This document shows, one piece after another, positions 22,204-32,879 of a stretch of DNA of 64,000 nucleotides. Each line of letters starts with the position of its first letter. Positions within the stretch are counted from its first letter, which is position 1. The notes beneath the pieces are model-generated. The model had not been told where the DNA came from. It saw nothing but the letters and a program-made list of their open reading frames with translations, and ran no database searches. A program made the translations under genes and the position numbers. The DNA is from Effrenium voratum. Lineage: Eukaryota; Sar; Dinophyceae; Suessiales; Symbiodiniaceae. The stretch lies in the NCBI GenBank assembly GCA_963377175.1, contig CAUJNA010000848.1, forward strand, positions 26,001 to 90,000. The letters are read 5' to 3'.

Positions 22204-23561
22204 TTACCACGAACATGCGCAAAGGAGACCTAAATTAGCAAAAACGTAGTTGGCAGAGCCAGACAAGAAACCTGTCACAATTTTGACGCCGCACCGCGCT
22301 GCCTCCAGCTCGCCATACGCCGGAGGCTCGATCCGCATGATATACCCCGCATCGTACAGCATGATCTTGGGCGGCTTCGCCAGATCATCCTCCTGAACGC
22401 AATTGCACCCGCGTGTGCTCAGACAGCAGAGACGCTCAACATTTGCATAAGCTAGCAACTGATCTCGGGAGGAAAAGTCTCAAAGTCCTTGTTCACTTCA
22501 TCTGCTCCCTTAGGGATACGTCCCCACGGTTACCGAGCGCGGGCCCATCCGAAGACATGCGTTCCTACTACATCGCGAAACGTAAAACACGTAGGATAAA
22601 TCCCTACATCGCATGCTCGCGCAAATGCCAGTCCGGTTCCAGAATGCCGTTGAACAATGCCACGAACGACTCATGGGGAAGATCTGCCGCAGCATCCGCG
22701 TTGGCACCCACTGCACAGCAATCCATCTGCAATCCTCAGCAGCATCCTACAGAAATCTAGCGTGCAACACCGGTGCCTGCAAAAGGGTCCCTCGCAAAAG
22801 GCGGCATTGCCAACCTAGCAGAACACTCCAAGTATCTTCTACCAACGCGAGAAACCAAACCACTGCTTGCCCAGCGACCGCTCCTATCCTTCAACTTGAA
22901 AGTAAAGGACGAAGCTCCGCGAGCCGTTTGTCCCAGCGTGGTAGACACCAGCAACTGGCCGATGAGATTTACTTTAGCGCGTGGATGCTGCAGCATGGCC
23001 GCGTACTGTGACAAATAGTTCGCAAGCCCTGGCTGCATATTCAATGCACCGGGCTCCAGCATCTCAATCGAAGAAGTCGGCAAGGCATGCAACTCTTTCG
23101 TCTCCAAAGGCGATATATAACTCGGCTGCGGATTAGTCAGACGAAAGCCAGACAAGCGAACCCGTGGCAGAAGATCCGACTCACTTTCGTACAACTGGCG
23201 CAATGCGCGCGCGTGCCGCGCCGCTACCTCTCGCCACAGCCTCGGGTTAGAGCAGAATTCCCTGCCCAACACAAAAACAGCCGCTTGCAACAAAAAGCCC
23301 CTGCAATGCAACCGCAGCCGACCTTTCCACAACGCAGCTGAGAAGCACGACCACCATCAACGTCGACATGTCCGCCACCACGAAGTCCATGACCGGAACC
23401 TTGCCGCCACGCAACTCCCCGCAAGCAACCACAACAGCTTCCACCGGGCCCGTCACGCTGCCCGCGGCTGCCACATGGAGCGCAGAAAGACTCCCCGTCA
23501 CCGAGGCGGCTGGGGTATGTGTCGCCCCGGACACGCGGCGCTTCTTCACCGCCACCGCCAT
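22204..23561 (-). CDS. Multi-exon host gene, possible RPA-like OB-fold protein (partial model)
   Basis: Several minus-strand segments look like exons of one gene. The first starts at an ATG at 23561 (MAVAVKKRRVSG) and reads GGKVPVMDFVVADMS. The next begins near 23256 after TTGGGCAG and reads PSYISPLETKELHALPTS, KVNLIGQLLVSTTLG and SSFTFKLKDRSGRW. A third, 41 residues, is bounded by CAG near 22400 and GTTTCT near 22270 and reads KPPKIMLYDAGYIMRIEPP. The pattern of short beta-rich blocks with FxLxDxSG resembles single-stranded-DNA-binding OB folds of the RPA type; this is a weak similarity judgement. At least one donor may be GC rather than GT, which is common in dinoflagellates. Exon ends between 22.4 and 22.8 kb are unresolved. 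Confidence 0.4.
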
Positions 23562-23599
23562 GGAAAGCAAAGCTAACTAGAGCTGCCACCTTGAAAGAC

Positions 23600-25206
23600 A
23601 AAATAGCTAGAACGCGAGCTACTGATACATGAAAACCGCAAGGCCTGTTGCAAGGGGACCCTAGAAAAAGTGTGCCAACAAAAGCCACAGTAGACAAGAA
23701 GGGAGGCGCCTTGTTCCAGATTCGAAAGCACTTGGGGAACAAGGCGTACGCCGTTTCCCAATTGACTGCATTCCAATATCAGCACGTACAAAATTCTTCC
23801 ACCGAGCCAGTCTCAAGACAATGCAAGCCACCAAGATGGATGTTCTCATGCTGGAAATCGGAAACCGGTACATAAACATGTTGCCCGGAGCCTACAAGAA
23901 AACTACAAGCCCGTGTCTTTGTCACTTCTTTTAAACACACGCGCAAGCAAACCAGAAAACACAGTCGCGTAACTGGGCATCCTAATCTGGCCGTTGGCGG
24001 GTTCCTTTCTTCACAGCACCTCTGGACCAATGTTGAGGCAGCACAGCACAACAACAGTTGGGCACATCGAGCTTTGCGTTGGGTACATGGAAATGCACAC
24101 GTCTTGCTTCACACTAGTCGAAAACGCCATCGCGCTCGCCGGCCTTCGTCTGCCATTGGGTAATCTCTGCCTGCCGTCCCGTAAGCAGCCATTTTCCCGC
24201 CGCCTTCCAACAATTTACGTGTTCTTGTTGTACGCTCGACGAGACCAAACAAAAAGAGACTCCTGACACTCAAGGGGGACATCTCTCCAACATCTTCCAA
24301 CTACTGCTTATTGTGCGCGAGTAAGGTTTTCTTGACGACACAGAAGAGCGACTTGTGGCAAAAAAGAATGTTTATCACCAGCATCATCTGCGGTGCAATA
24401 GCTGGAAAGCAAGAGGTCAAACTAAATTTTCTTGACGAAACGAATAAGCATCCTATGGCAAGAAAAAGCGCGTCGCATCACCACCATCACCAGATTTTTG
24501 ACTCGCTGGAAAGGAGTGTGGTGAGAAATGTATGTGTGTGTCTGCTGGAAGTAGCAGCCAAAAAGACCCCAAAGACTACCACGTGATGGAGAACCCAAGG
24601 AACATAACCAACTTTAAATCCCCCTTTTCGCTCGTCTTCAAACTGAACGCCCGGTTTTGGTGCACAAACAGTTCAAAGGAAGCTATAAGCAGGGTGATTT
24701 CTGAGTAGATTAAGAAAGCATAACAACAACGGGACACTTTCCGCCCTCCGTGCGGCTTCAAAAGGACGCCCCTGAAAAGCCAACCCAAAAACCAAGAGGA
24801 AAAACCGAGAGGACGCTCATGCTGCCTCCTTCAAAACCCTGCACAAGAAACAAAAACAGGGGCATAGCATTGATTCACCTAAGCAACGAATCGGGTAGGC
24901 CCACGGGATCGCCATTTTTTAGCGAATCGCTTTCCAGCAGCGGTTTCAGGCAAATGCATATGCGACAACAGAAGCGATGTAGCCGCACTCAGGGGCACCA
25001 ACAAACACTACGCAAACTCATGAGCACAAGCAACAACAGAAATAGCTGTGTCATCTACTCAACTGTAAACATCTCACAAACCCATTCGGATACAAACCCA
25101 AATTCGCAGGGCAACCACGCATTTGTCGTCTCCCGGCCTTGAGTGAAGGGCATGGATCGACAGGTCCGCAGCGAAGGGCAAAGCCTGAAGCCGCTGGATG
25201 GTGGTA

Positions 25207-25245
<39 letters not shown>

Positions 25246-26454
25246 ATCCATGTAGGTATGTATCTCCTCCACTCCTCCCTAACACCCCCCCCCCCCCCCC
25301 CAAAATCCCCCGGGCCAGGTCGATGATCTGCCCGTCCAAATCATCCGGCGGCGCGTGGTTCCCGAAGAATGTCGGCTCCGAGGCGACGGAATGCACCTGG
25401 ACGTCCTGACCGCTGACAGTAACGCGGGCTCCATGGAAGCCTCCCGTGTGGGTCAAAATTTTATACCACCAGGGGATAATCCGCATTGACAAAATACGCC
25501 TGCCTGCAACACTCGCTCTCACAGACCCGAAAGCACAAAACATTGACCGCCTGTATGTTTGCATTTGGCGCGCAGTTTGCGAGTTTTCGAGAGGGACGAT
25601 ACGTTATCCTGAGGACCAGCAATTAATGCTTGGCTACTGTTTGCTGGTTTCGCATTTGCTTCAAACTTCCAGGGAAGCCTTTGCACAACCAAGCCGGAAA
25701 CCAACAGGAAACCGAAGCCTACCTGGAGGAATCGGCCCCCAACTTTGAGAAACCCCCTTATTAGTTGGATCAAAAAGGTTAAAGTCAACTAACATCCCTT
25801 GGCAAACTTTGCACCACAGAATTACACTCCCCGATTGTCCGAGAGATCATGTCCCGTGCCATGGATCGCAGAGAGATGGCCTGCACAGCGCAACCCAGGA
25901 AATCTTCGTGGCTGGAAGGATAGAGGGTGAAAGATATAGGTTTGCCTTTTTTTAAGGGACCCCCCAAAATCCTGGGTTTCCCTTTGGTTTTCCTTTAAAA
26001 GCCACAAAAAAGGGGGACACCCTCAAAAAAAAGATACCCATTTGCGCGGACTCAGCCGAGGCCCCGAGCAGCAGCCAGCGCCCCAAGTGTCGCCATGGTC
26101 CAAGGCGGAAGGTATGGACCAAAGAAGTGAATTGGACAGGGTCCCTTAAAGGATACGTTTTTTTTTGCCATCTTAGAAATCACTCTTACCAGTTGAGAAA
26201 AAGACGATTCCCTTGTGAAGCAGGTGGTGAAGGAACCTTTGTTGGAACCACTGGTTGATGGTTTGATTCACCAGATTGGGGGGGATCGCAAAGACACTTG
26301 GCAAGCCTGGAGCTGCAGTAAAGCGAATGCTTTTGACTGATCTCTCCACTCTTTTTTCTCTCTTGAGGAGCGCGCGGCCTCCCCGCTTCTGCTCCGTATC
26401 CCCGACTTTGCGCTATCTGAGATGAAGGGGTCGGCGGCACTGGGCGGCAGCCCT
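23600..26454. other. No gene recognised; microsatellites at 25.2-25.3 kb
   Basis: Only short frames. A (CTGT)n run is at about 25208-25245 and a C-run at about 25286-25302. The last 250 bases before the AT-rich island are GC-rich host-like sequence with no feature recognised. No copy of the island's right-hand T/G-rich end was seen here in inverted orientation. Confidence 0.4.
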
Positions 26455-26457
26455 TAA

Positions 26458-26868
26458 ATAAAAAATAGTAATATTGTTAAAAATTATATTAATAAATATA
26501 AACCAGTATATAAGTCTTACAAATTAAATAACCTAGATTGTTTTGAAATTGATAATATCAATATTAATAATGGATTATCATATGTTTTTAATTTAAGTGA
26601 GTTAGATAAATTACATAAAATATATACACCATTAAATTTATTAATTGAATATGGGTTAATTATTACATCTACATCATCTAAATGTTTGAATCAAGATCGT
26701 TTTCGTACTATAACATCAAATAATTTATTTGATATTTATTATTATCTTAATAAATATCTTTATGAAATTGAATTAGTGTATAATGATAATATGGTTAATT
26801 TTATTTCATTACAAGTAAAAAAAATAACTATTAAAGTCATCAATGATGACTTTTATAAATATTTTTAA
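26458..26868 (+). pseudogene. 5'-truncated ORF at the left edge of the element
   Basis: The frame is open from just after a host-side TAA at 26455 to TAA at 26866-26868, giving 136 residues without any early Met (the first in-frame ATG is near 26790). Codon use is AT-rich like the rest of the element. The product reads like the C-terminal part of a larger protein (DKLHKIYTPLNLLIEYGLI). No family was recognised. The missing start at the composition break indicates that the element was cut here. Confidence 0.6.
26460..26471 (+). repeat. Possible residual terminal motif AAAAAATAGTAA (left)
   Basis: A 12-mer exactly at the left composition break, inverted at 44088-44099 at the right break. It is too short to be a full Polinton terminal repeat; it could be a remnant or a microhomology junction. 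Confidence 0.4.
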
Positions 26869-26912
26869 ATTAATAATATTAATATATTTTTTGTAATATT
26901 ATTAATTTAAAA
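26863..26912. terminator. 19-bp perfect stem-loop between convergent genes
   Basis: Arms 26863-26881 and 26894-26912 are perfect reverse complements with a 12-nt loop. The left arm contains the stop of the rightward ORF and the right arm abuts the stop of the leftward ORF, so it can serve both. Similar hairpins mark transcript ends in mimivirus relatives. Confidence 0.75.
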
Positions 26913-26913
26913 T

Positions 26914-27126
26914 TCAAAATAATGAATACGAACAGAGATTGAGAGCAGGTAATTTATATATTAATTTGTCACATTTAGTTGCCTCTAGTTTTTCTAATCG
27001 TTCACTCACTTGCTTAATTGCTTTCAACTGTAATTTATCAATATTACTTAAATCTAGTTTTTCTATATCAATATCATTAATTTTATCAATAGATGAAGTT
27101 TCAACATTACTATTTGAATTACCCAT
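26914..27126 (-). CDS. Small protein with possible N-myristoylation signal
   Basis: 70 residues. It begins MGNSNSN, which fits an N-myristoylation consensus (Gly2, Ser6), followed by an amphipathic coiled-coil-like helix (KLQLKAIKQVSERLEKLEA). Myristoylated small membrane or matrix proteins occur in several large DNA viruses, so a membrane-associated virion role is possible but unproven. A TCTA core lies 18 nt upstream of its ATG. Confidence 0.6.
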   Translation of the reverse strand: MGNSNSNVETSSIDKINDIDIEKLDLSNIDKLQLKAIKQVSERLEKLEATKCDKLIYKLPALNLCSYSLF

Positions 27127-27140
27127 TATATATTATTATT

Positions 27141-27144
27141 TAGA
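27141..27144 (-). promoter_or_regulatory. TCTA late-promoter-like core
   Basis: TCTA in AT-rich sequence, 18 nt upstream of the ATG at 27126. Confidence 0.5.
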
Positions 27145-27170
27145 TTATAATATAATACAATAATAAATAT

Positions 27171-27488
27171 TCAAAGATATGCCATACAATGATAAATATG
27201 CAAAGGAATTAGCATAGGCCAACAAAACAACAGTGTAAAAGGAGCACATATTTTATCACACTTCACCACTCGTCTGTCAAATTCCTCTTCTCTTCTTTGT
27301 CTTTTTAATTCTTTAATTTTTTCATCAAATTTAGAATGACTAAAATCACATTCTTTATTATTACATTTATCTAATGTAAATTCATCTTTATTTAATTTAG
27401 TAATTTTACAACCACAATAACAAGTTTTTTCTCTCATACTATCATTTTTAAATAATACTTCTATTTTAACTTTTCTGTCAATGTCCAT
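27171..27488 (-). CDS. Small zinc-ribbon protein with hydrophobic C-terminus
   Basis: 105 residues. Cysteines in CYCGCK and later CNNKECDFSH could form a zinc ribbon (about residues 18-50). A basic helix (KELKRQRREEEFDRR) and a hydrophobic C-terminal segment (APFTLLFCWPMLIPLHIY) follow, which looks like a tail anchor. Family not recognised. A TCTA motif precedes the start by 13 nt, grouping it with the structural genes. Confidence 0.6.
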   Translation of the reverse strand: MDIDRKVKIEVLFKNDSMREKTCYCGCKITKLNKDEFTLDKCNNKECDFSHSKFDEKIKELKRQRREEEFDRRVVKCDKICAPFTLLFCWPMLIPLHIYHCMAYL

Positions 27489-27497
27489 ATATATATC

Positions 27498-27501
27498 TAG
27501 A
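27498..27501 (-). promoter_or_regulatory. TCTA late-promoter-like core
   Basis: Within the palindrome tctaga, 13 nt upstream of the ATG at 27488. Confidence 0.45.
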
Positions 27502-27562
27502 TATATTAATTATTTATTTAATTATTTATATATTTATATATTTATATATTTATATATTTAAA
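27502..27562. repeat. Short tandem TTATATAT tract
   Basis: Several copies of tttatata in the gap downstream of the fibre gene. AT-rich and possibly part of its 3' region. Confidence 0.7.
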
Positions 27563-30454
27563 TTATTTATTTTTTTCTTTTTTAAATTCCTTAATTTCTT
27601 TTTCAAGTTTATCTACTTTATCATTTAATTCTAATACTGCTTTATGAACTAACACGGGTAAAACTAAATAATTCAATCCTAAATACTCTCTGTCTTTACT
27701 ACAATATTTTCAAATTCTTTCGGGATTGCTTTTAATACTTCATCTGCTATATATCCTATATGAGTTTTACCGTCATCATTTCTATCGTGTCTTTTAAACT
27801 TCTTCGGTTTAAATTTCTTAATAACATTCATACAATTAGATTTGATATTGTCTATATCATATTTCAATCTTGAATCAGATGAATCCACAAAAGTTCCGTT
27901 GATAGTTACTGTTGTTGCGGTTAAATCTATATTAGTTCCTGTTGATGGTTCAATTAAATTACATAACATTTTTTTCGTTCCTGCAACTGTTACATTTTCA
28001 TTAAAAGTCGATGGAGCATTATTTGTAAAACTTCCAGTATTTACTGTAGTTCCAAATGTCTTATCAATAGATAATAAAACTGAAGGTGTACTTGAAGCAT
28101 CTGAAACTCTAAACGCTGTGTTTGATGTTCTGAATATTACATCAATTGTAGATAAATTAGTTCCATCATAATAAGTTGATATTTCACTTGTTCCCATTTT
28201 AATATCAGTTCCAGTAGTCATTGAAATATTATTCAAAAATGAAACCGTTGTTAAATCAAATGATTGAATGGTATTAGTTGCTAAATATGCATTTTGAACT
28301 GCTAAGTTAGTATCAACAGTTACTAATGTTCCACCATTAGGCGCTATATGATTACTTCTTAATGCTCCATTAGTTTTAACATAAACATCATCAGCAAATA
28401 AATTACCCATTACATCAACAGTAGAAGTGTTAAAAGTCCATCCGGTAGAAATATTAACTGCCCCGACTATGTTAGATTGAACAGCGGGGTCTCCACAAAT
28501 AAACCTAATTGAAGAATTAGCATCACTATTCCTCATATCAAAAGATGAAAAAGCACTAACATATCTATATAATTCACAATTTGTATCAATTGTTAATTTA
28601 CCATCAGTAGCAATATTAACATTATCACAATTAACATCAGCATTCGTATAAATATTACCTAAACATCAATAGGTTTACTAAAAATAGTTTTATTAACTAA
28701 CCCATCACACATCATATATTGATTGGAAGCATTTGTAACATCACCAACACTAATGGCTACAAAATCATCATGAGACATATATAAGCCTTCAATAGAACTG
28801 GGAGTATATCTTCGTATTGAACCATTATTATTAAAATTCAAATATGAACCATTGTTAAGATTTACTGCCTTGTCAGTCCCTATAAAATCAACTGCATCAG
28901 TAAATCTCGATTTTCCGGCACAGTTTAAAACATAACCATTAACACCAACAGCACCTAAACCAAACCTATCTTTTACCCACACTCTTCCAACATTAGCATC
29001 TCCTATCTGTGTTTCCCATTGTCCTCCAGAGCTACTCATCCACATTCTACCATCTCTATTAATATTGAACTCTCTATTAAACATTTGAAAAGTCATTTGC
29101 AATCCAACATTAGGCGACGATGTAGTACTAAACTTATTACATATTATAGAACCAGTAGTCAACATATTTAAATTACTGTGTAAAGTTGTATTATCACTAA
29201 AATTAATAGCACCTGCTACTGATTGAGCGTTAGTATCTATTTTATCTAACTTTTGTCCTAATGATGTATCCTGTGAATTATTACTAGTAATTATTGAATT
29301 AATTGTATTTGTATTTCCTGTTATTAATCCACTTAATCCATCTGATTGTAAAACATATCTAGCGTCAGAACCTGCTATATCTAAAATAGATGAACAAGAA
29401 AATAAACCTGATACTTGTAAATTAGATAATATTGTAGTATTATGATTTAATAATATTTTATCATTTTGAAAAGTTGAAGAATTATTAATTTCTACATTTC
29501 CAAAACCTCTTTGATTTAAAAACATAGTTGCTCCACTTAAGTTTCCATAAACATAACTATCAAAATAATTATTATACATTTCAAAGAAATTATTATAATT
29601 TCCAAAATTTGCTATTTTGAAAATTGAAGTAGTTGTTATATTATGAATTAATGTATTATTTAATACTGATGTATTTAATTTATCTGTTAATAAATTATTA
29701 GTTGTTATTTTATTGTAATATAAATTACTATCAAATGAACCTGTTTGTAATTGAGATATTAAATGAGAATTTGATGAAATATTATTAAAATTAGTTGATA
29801 CAGTAGAATTTAAATTATTTATTAAATTTGTATTTGATGAAATATTATTAAAATTTGTATTAATTAAATTAGTATTAGAACTAATATTATTAAAATTAGT
29901 TGACATAGTAGAATTCAAATTATTTATTAAACTTGTATTTGATGAAATATTATTAAAATTTGTATTAATTAAATTAGTATTTGATGAAATATTATTAAAA
30001 TTAGTTGTCATAGTAGAATTCAAATTATTTATTAAACTTGTATTTAATGAAATATTATTAAAATTTGTATTAATTAAATTAGTATTTGAAGAAATATTAT
30101 TAAAATTAGTTGTCATAGTAGAATTTAAATTATTTATTAAATTGTATTTAATGAAATATTATTAAAATTTGTATTTGAAGTTATTGTCAGATTACCTATT
30201 AAAAAAGAATTTGAACTAATATTATTTGATAATACATTAATTTCTGTTTTGTCATATGTTTCAGTTATATCATAAAAATTAGCGTTTATCTGCTCCTTTG
30301 TGTAAGTGTCTGCTTGGTCTGCTTTACTATCTAATACTGTTTGAATGTCAGATTTACTCGCGTAAAGGTCTTCTATATCATTGACTGCTCCATCTTTTAC
30401 TTGCCTAATTCTATTTGCTGTAATATCAAAGATATTCATTAAGTTTTTGCTCAT
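27563..30454 (-). pseudogene. Virion fibre/spike with S74 endosialidase-type chaperone, broken by three frameshifts
   Basis: The leftward coding region is split into four frames: 30454-30137, about 30116-28659, about 28657-27679 and a tail to a TAA at 27563. The N-terminal part has a short head and coiled-coil KADQADTYTKEQINANF. Then come about eight repeats of a 14-residue unit (NFNNISSNTNLINT), a beta-rich shaft, and a C-terminal intramolecular chaperone (SRLKYDIDNIKS, HIGYIADEVLKAIP, then in the shifted frame GLNYLVLPVL and a coiled coil). This is the layout of trimeric phage and virus fibres whose S74 domain assists folding and self-cleaves. Breaks lie near 30140, 28657 and 27697, each explained by loss of one base; the first is visible against neighbouring repeats. 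They are decay, assembly error or, less likely, programmed shifting. Confidence 0.8.
29745..30180 (-). repeat. 42-bp coding repeats in the fibre shaft
   Basis: Tandem and alternating near-identical units encode NFNNISSNTNLIN and NLNSTMTTNFNN. Period is about 42 nt with compound units of about 120 nt. Such arrays commonly change length and so can vary fibre length. The first frameshift of the gene falls in a unit here. Confidence 0.85.
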
Positions 30455-30460
30455 AATATT

Positions 30461-30488
30461 ATATTATTAATTAGAAAATTAATAATAT
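30461..30488. terminator. 12-bp perfect stem, 4-nt loop hairpin
   Basis: Arms 30461-30472 and 30477-30488 lie between the end of the capsid gene and the start of the fibre gene. The loop overlaps the TCTA core used by the fibre gene, so the hairpin and the promoter share sequence. Confidence 0.7.
30472..30475 (-). promoter_or_regulatory. TCTA late-promoter-like core
   Basis: 21 nt upstream of the fibre ATG at 30454; overlaps the loop of the hairpin at 30461-30488. Confidence 0.55.
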
Positions 30489-30501
30489 CATATTTTTTAT
30501 T

Positions 30502-31920
30502 TTAATCATAAAATGTTACAGAATTTGAACGGATTTCAAGTATACATTCATGAACCATATGAATATACATCCGTTCTGGCATAATACCTTCTGGATGAAA
30601 TTGATTTCCAGTTCCATATAAAAATGTTCCATCAAGAGGTCGAATTTTTACTACCATATTTGAATTATTTTTTAAATTCATACCAGTATACGCTGCTGAT
30701 TCTAATTTTTGTAGATTAAATCCAAACATAAATGCTTGTGTTTTATAATCCTCGCTTCTAACCAACAATGGATTGTCGGCACAATGCATTAAGTGAACAT
30801 ATGCTTCACGAACACCTTGAATTTCTTGACTTGGAATGACTTGATTACCAATAACCAATGAAGCGGTTAAATCATATTCTGAATTATAATATCCAGAATC
30901 AACCTTATCGCCCTGCTGTGACAATGGATGATATAGCGAGTTGTATTCTTTAAGAATTGGTCCAAATGAACCCACATAACCTTTGTCTGATGTATTAGAA
31001 AATGAAATAAATATTTTATTTAATTTAGATACATTCCTTACAATAGTTGTGAATATTTCACTAGATTTAGATGTTGTTTGTTCTTGCATTGTTTCAGTTT
31101 CAAAAGTAATTGGAAGCGAACCAGTTTCTAAAATTTTTGAATATTCGGCATATAGAGAATCGTCAAGCGAATAAACCCCCGTCGCTTTAATGACTGGTTT
31201 TTTTATTGCCCAGCTGTTAGAAGTATTTGTAGCAGTGAAAAGAGTAGTTGCGCCTTGTGCAATAATTGGTAGTTTAGCATCATTCACTAAATATAATTCT
31301 ATGGTTATAGGACAATAAGATAGCGGTATCCAGTTTTCACAAGTCTTAAAGCATTTCAAATTCATATCATAAAATACATTAGCACTTTTACCTTTGGCAA
31401 TTCCTCGTTTGTTAGAAGTCGTCACACCCCTTTGAACGCTTGTTGTTGTGTTAGTTCCGGTTACTTGCGAATATGTTAAAAATCTAACATCGTTATTATT
31501 AAATGAATTTCCAAAACCTAAAACTTCATCTGCTCTTTTTGCTTCTGATGTTTTAAGCAAATCTTTCATAGCATCAGCACGAGATGTAGAATTCAAATCA
31601 CACACTATTACATCTCCCATCATCACTCTCACTCTTGAAAAGAATGCACCAGCGGATATGGGGCGTAGTTCAGCTTCAGCATTGGTTGGTTCAGTATTTT
31701 CTAGTGTAAATCCTAATAATATGGTAGGAAGTGAAATCCATTGATTAGGTGGTCCAGTAATGTTAAATCTAATTACTGAATTTGTATCAGCGGTATAAGT
31801 AGAAACCGATGAAGGATAAAAGTTTTTACTTTCTTTTGACCGAACATAAGAACCGCCATCTTTTAATTTAAATCTTAAATTCTTTTCAACAAGGACATCT
31901 TCAATATCTAGTGTTTCCAT
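30502..31920 (-). CDS. Major capsid protein, double jelly-roll type
   Basis: 472 residues, a normal length for Polinton/PLV major capsid proteins. Features shared with that family include an early beta-rich block with IRFNITGPPNQWISLP, WIPLSYCPITIELYLV mid-protein (about residue 195), LPITFETET, the late FMFGFNLQKLESAAYTGMNL (about 400) and the C-terminal ILEIRSNSVTFYD. It would form trimeric pseudo-hexameric capsomers. The frame is intact. It lies between the fibre and a small basic-protein gene, all leftward, with a TCTA core and a hairpin upstream. Assignment rests on pattern recognition, not on a search. Confidence 0.85.
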   Translation of the reverse strand: METLDIEDVLVEKNLRFKLKDGGSYVRSKESKNFYPSSVSTYTADTNSVIRFNITGPPNQWISLPTILLGFTLENTEPTNAEAELRPISAGAFFSRVRVMMGDVIVCDLNSTSRADAMKDLLKTSEAKRADEVLGFGNSFNNNDVRFLTYSQVTGTNTTTSVQRGVTTSNKRGIAKGKSANVFYDMNLKCFKTCENWIPLSYCPITIELYLVNDAKLPIIAQGATTLFTATNTSNSWAIKKPVIKATGVYSLDDSLYAEYSKILETGSLPITFETETMQEQTTSKSSEIFTTIVRNVSKLNKIFISFSNTSDKGYVGSFGPILKEYNSLYHPLSQQGDKVDSGYYNSEYDLTASLVIGNQVIPSQEIQGVREAYVHLMHCADNPLLVRSEDYKTQAFMFGFNLQKLESAAYTGMNLKNNSNMVVKIRPLDGTFLYGTGNQFHPEGIMPERMYIHMVHECILEIRSNSVTFYD

Positions 31921-31930
31921 AACTTATATA

Positions 31931-31969
31931 TTTAATAATAGAAAAATATTATATTATTCTATTATTAAA
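31931..31969. terminator. 13-bp perfect stem-loop upstream of the capsid gene
   Basis: Arms 31931-31943 and 31957-31969 with a 13-nt loop, in the gap between the small basic gene's stop and the capsid start. The capsid TCTA core is inside one arm. Confidence 0.7.
31939..31942 (-). promoter_or_regulatory. TCTA late-promoter-like core
   Basis: About 20 nt upstream of the capsid ATG at 31920, in strongly AT-rich sequence. Confidence 0.6.
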
Positions 31970-32161
31970 TTATTTTATTTTAAAGTGTGAATAATCTATA
32001 ACTTCTTTTTTAGATTTTTTATTTAATAGTTTTTTAGATTTATTTTTAATATTATTATGTTCAACCTTATAATTAGGTTCGTCTTCTACAATCTTTTTAA
32101 TGTCATCATAACTGACTTTCTTTTTAGGATTTATAGTATTTTTTATATCATTATTAGGCAT
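31970..32161 (-). CDS. Small basic protein
   Basis: 63 residues, very Lys/Asn-rich (KNKSKKLLNKKSKKEV). The stop lies next to the capsid promoter hairpin, and the start is 11 nt below the lipase stop, so it may be co-transcribed with the lipase. High charge suggests nucleic-acid binding or a core protein. Family not recognised. Confidence 0.5.
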   Translation of the reverse strand: MPNNDIKNTINPKKKVSYDDIKKIVEDEPNYKVEHNNIKNKSKKLLNKKSKKEVIDYSHFKIK

Positions 32162-32172
32162 TATATATAAGA

Positions 32173-32841
32173 CTACAAAATTTCCTTTACAGGTTCAATG
32201 CTTCTTGATACGTCCTTGCCAGTATCACCATATAATGAGTGTTGATGATTTGTTAATGGGTTAAAACCTCCTCTATTTGATGTTATACTGCCTCTATCTA
32301 AAATACTGACTATATCTCCAAAATTTCGTATGCTTGTGTAGTTGTCATTGTTTTTGTTTGACATTGAAATAAAAGGAGCACCGTAAGTAGTTAATCTAAT
32401 ATTTCTATCAGGATTTTCTTTTAAATATTTAGCACTCGCACTACTACCCAATGAATGTGAAATAACTTCACTAATATTATGGTTTTCATCAAGTATATCG
32501 CTAATATCTCTATACCTTTCACTGAATGAACTTAAACCAAATGGAATTGTAATATCACTTAAAATATCATTAATATTTGATATAATATTAGACTTACCAA
32601 ATGTTCCAGCAACATATAGTTTATTATTATCTAAATAATAACCTTTACCATTTGTATATGCTTTGTTTAATCCTTCTGTGTCAGATAAATTATTATTATA
32701 TTTAGGTTTGAATAATGATTTTTCTTGTTGAATTTCATTAATTATTTTTCTATACATCTCACTATATCCTTGATGAAGAGGATTGTATGATTTTAATTTT
32801 CCTTCTTTTAAATAATATTTATATTTGTATTTATTTTTCAT
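32173..32841 (-). CDS. Class-3-type lipase / alpha-beta hydrolase
   Basis: 222 residues. The nucleophile elbow is ISHSLGSSASAKYL (about 142-155, catalytic Ser in SHSLG). It is followed by the expected Asp in NFGDIVSILDRGS and His in NHQHSLYGD, giving a plausible Ser-Asp-His triad in the usual order. LTTYGAPFIS matches the strand after the elbow in lipase class 3 proteins. Lipases have been reported in some PLV-like elements, where membrane penetration or escape is a proposed role. It is the first leftward gene from the divergent region at 32842-32879. Confidence 0.75.
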   Translation of the reverse strand: MKNKYKYKYYLKEGKLKSYNPLHQGYSEMYRKIINEIQQEKSLFKPKYNNNLSDTEGLNKAYTNGKGYYLDNNKLYVAGTFGKSNIISNINDILSDITIPFGLSSFSERYRDISDILDENHNISEVISHSLGSSASAKYLKENPDRNIRLTTYGAPFISMSNKNNDNYTSIRNFGDIVSILDRGSITSNRGGFNPLTNHQHSLYGDTGKDVSRSIEPVKEIL

Positions 32842-32879
32842 ATATAATTAAATTATAAAATTTCTAATTAATTAATATA
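32842..32879. promoter_or_regulatory. Divergent promoter region
   Basis: A 38-bp AT-only-like gap between the leftward lipase and rightward penton genes, holding start regions for both. TCTA at 32863-32866 serves the rightward gene. No TCTA was seen on the lipase side. Confidence 0.6.
32863..32866 (+). promoter_or_regulatory. TCTA late-promoter-like core
   Basis: 17 nt upstream of the penton ATG at 32880. Confidence 0.55.
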
